A stretch of DNA of 60,903 nucleotides from Bdellovibrio sp. 28-41-41 (GTDB taxonomy: Bacteria; Bdellovibrionota; Bdellovibrionia; Bdellovibrionales; Bdellovibrionaceae). Where the stretch lies: assembly GCA_002256935.1 (NCBI GenBank), contig NCGL01000013.1, positions 1-60,903 on the forward strand, in the 5' to 3' direction. Positions 60,013 through 60,903 of the stretch are shown piece after piece (the stretch's first letter is position 1; every line of letters begins with the position of its first letter). The position numbers were made by a program, and so were the translations under genes. The notes beneath the pieces are model-generated. The model made no database searches, was not told the origin of the DNA, and was given only the letters and a program-made list of their open reading frames with translations.

Positions 60013-60903
60013 ATGAAAAAACTGATCGGTGTTGCTCTACTTACTCTGCTCTCGGCCAGTCTCGCGCTAGCGGCCGCTGATGATAGCTTGTTGTATGATA
60101 AGTTAACGGATCCTCGTCTTTGCGATACTGCTGACGAATTTAAAAACACGTATCAATTCCTGATCAAACAAGAAGACTTGGGATTTACAGAACCGCAAGC
60201 CATCAAAGCCGCGCTTAAAGTAGCTAAGCAGTGTTCTGGCGCGTACGAGCGATTCTCGCAAGTATTCAGAGTACTGCAGAAATCCGGTGTCGACATGAAA
60301 AAGACATTTGACGTCGCACTTGAATATTCGTCATTTGAAACTGAACGCGCGAGAAACTTTTATGTGTTATTTCAAAAATTATTTCTAGAAAACTATCTGG
60401 ATGTGGATTTCAGCACTGCGTATAGAATTTCTCACGAGTTGTCGAAAGACTACAAAGGCGATCCGGCGAAACTGCGTGATGATTTCGTAAAAATTGTAAA
60501 ATACTGCACAGACGAAAAAGAATTTAGCTTAAGCAAAGGTCTTTGTTTAGACCTAGCGCTGCGCCTGACTAAATACACTGAGCTCTACCCAAATGGGGTT
60601 TATGATGATTTTAGAAAATTCCTAACCTATGTTCAAACTGACAAACATTTAGGCTTCAACTTAAAAGAGGCACTAAATCTATGCGTTCGTGTTTTAGCTA
60701 AAGGGCCAAAAGCTCCTCGAAACTTTAAACAAACTATAAGTTTTGCTCTGGATAAAGGTGAAAAGTTAAATCTACCAGAACTACAAGCATTTCAGTTAGC
60801 ACTGATCATATCGGATTATTCATTTGATCCAACAAAGAAGAAACCTGAAGAAACGGCTAAGGCTGAAGATATAAATAAAAAAGATGAAAAGAAACTTAAG
60901 TAA
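60013..60903 (+). CDS. Exported protein of unknown function, helical, C-terminal in window
   Basis: 296 residues, complete, with the TAA at the last three bases of the window. Signal peptide MKKLIGVALLTLLSASLALA, then a helical body in which segments of about 38-40 residues look alike (TADEFKNTYQFLIKQ, AYERFSQVFRVLQKSG, ERARNFYVLFQKLF), suggesting a repeated helical unit; I have not aligned them. Cysteines at about 37, 74, 167 and 178. Lys/Glu/Pro-rich tail. No family recognised. Starts one base after the stop of the membrane protein gene, so they probably work together. Confidence 0.75.
   Translation: MKKLIGVALLTLLSASLALAAADDSLLYDKLTDPRLCDTADEFKNTYQFLIKQEDLGFTEPQAIKAALKVAKQCSGAYERFSQVFRVLQKSGVDMKKTFDVALEYSSFETERARNFYVLFQKLFLENYLDVDFSTAYRISHELSKDYKGDPAKLRDDFVKIVKYCTDEKEFSLSKGLCLDLALRLTKYTELYPNGVYDDFRKFLTYVQTDKHLGFNLKEALNLCVRVLAKGPKAPRNFKQTISFALDKGEKLNLPELQAFQLALIISDYSFDPTKKKPEETAKAEDINKKDEKKLK

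Noticed and set aside
1..60903. CRISPR array, prophage, insertion sequence, rRNA or tRNA genes
   Set aside because: I looked for direct repeats with spacers, transposase or integrase motifs and cloverleaf/rRNA sequence and saw none; a computed search could still find a short one.

Overview
The window looks like a chromosomal segment of a Bdellovibrio-type predatory or related bacterium (Bdellovibrionota), but this is inferred from gene content, not from a ribosomal gene. The pointers are a flagellin starting MGLRINTNTSSL, a TIGR02147/DUF4423-family regulator (known mainly from Bdellovibrio and Fibrobacter), a very high density of secreted proteins and lipoproteins, many proteases, and AT-leaning DNA. 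I saw no rRNA, tRNA, insertion sequence, phage genes or CRISPR array.

Layout. 1-5.4 kb: end of an unknown gene, an S41 processing protease, a flagellin gene behind a good sigma-28 promoter, an HD phosphohydrolase and a DUF4399 gene broken in its signal peptide. 5.4-9.7 kb: a lipid-activation group (thiolase, fatty-acyl-AMP ligase, acyl carrier protein), then a purD gene that has lost about 40 codons including its ATP-binding loop. 9.7-20.2 kb: secreted proteins of unknown role, a lipoprotein, a LytM (M23) endopeptidase with a PP2C phosphatase, a TonB-type protein, and a homodimeric pyruvate dehydrogenase E1 (aceE) preceded by a 390-base leader with several stem-loops.

20.3-27 kb is the most distinctive accessory block: two paralogous lipoproteins flank a TIGR02147 regulator and two more exported proteins. 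Both lipoprotein promoters carry the same TAAAAGGTAAA element inside clustered GGTAAA/TTTACC repeats that overlap -35/-10 boxes. This suggests one local regulator controlling both transcription units and itself. A second unit (chalcone-isomerase-like protein plus coiled-coil lipoprotein) follows.

27-33.9 kb: mutY, lipoproteins, a remnant of a TolC-like gene, paired SPFH proteins and a metzincin-type lipoprotein. 33.9-39.3 kb: a tight operon with the route from ketoisovalerate to 4'-phosphopantetheine (DUF2520/PanG-like reductase, panB, panC, coaBC, coaX, panD). 39.3-49.4 kb: PBP4-type DD-peptidase, an unknown membrane-anchored protein, a RhlE-type helicase, an alpha/beta hydrolase, a poly(A)-polymerase-type nucleotidyltransferase, a decayed stretch, and an unusual transketolase. 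49.5-54.1 kb: subtilisin-like protease, adenosine deaminase, proline iminopeptidase and a trypsin-like lipoprotein. 54.1-59.1 kb: menaquinone genes menF-menD-menH, divergent from a DAHP synthase and the menaquinone methyltransferase ubiE/menG, so chorismate supply and its use are side by side. The window ends with two exported proteins of unknown function.

The best candidates for new biology are the TIGR02147 lipoprotein regulon with its predicted operator, the PanG-like reductase in the CoA operon, the FAAL/ACP/thiolase group, and the lipoprotein metzincin with an archaemetzincin-like cysteine motif. The two nearby gene breaks (DUF4399, purD) should be checked against reads before being believed.
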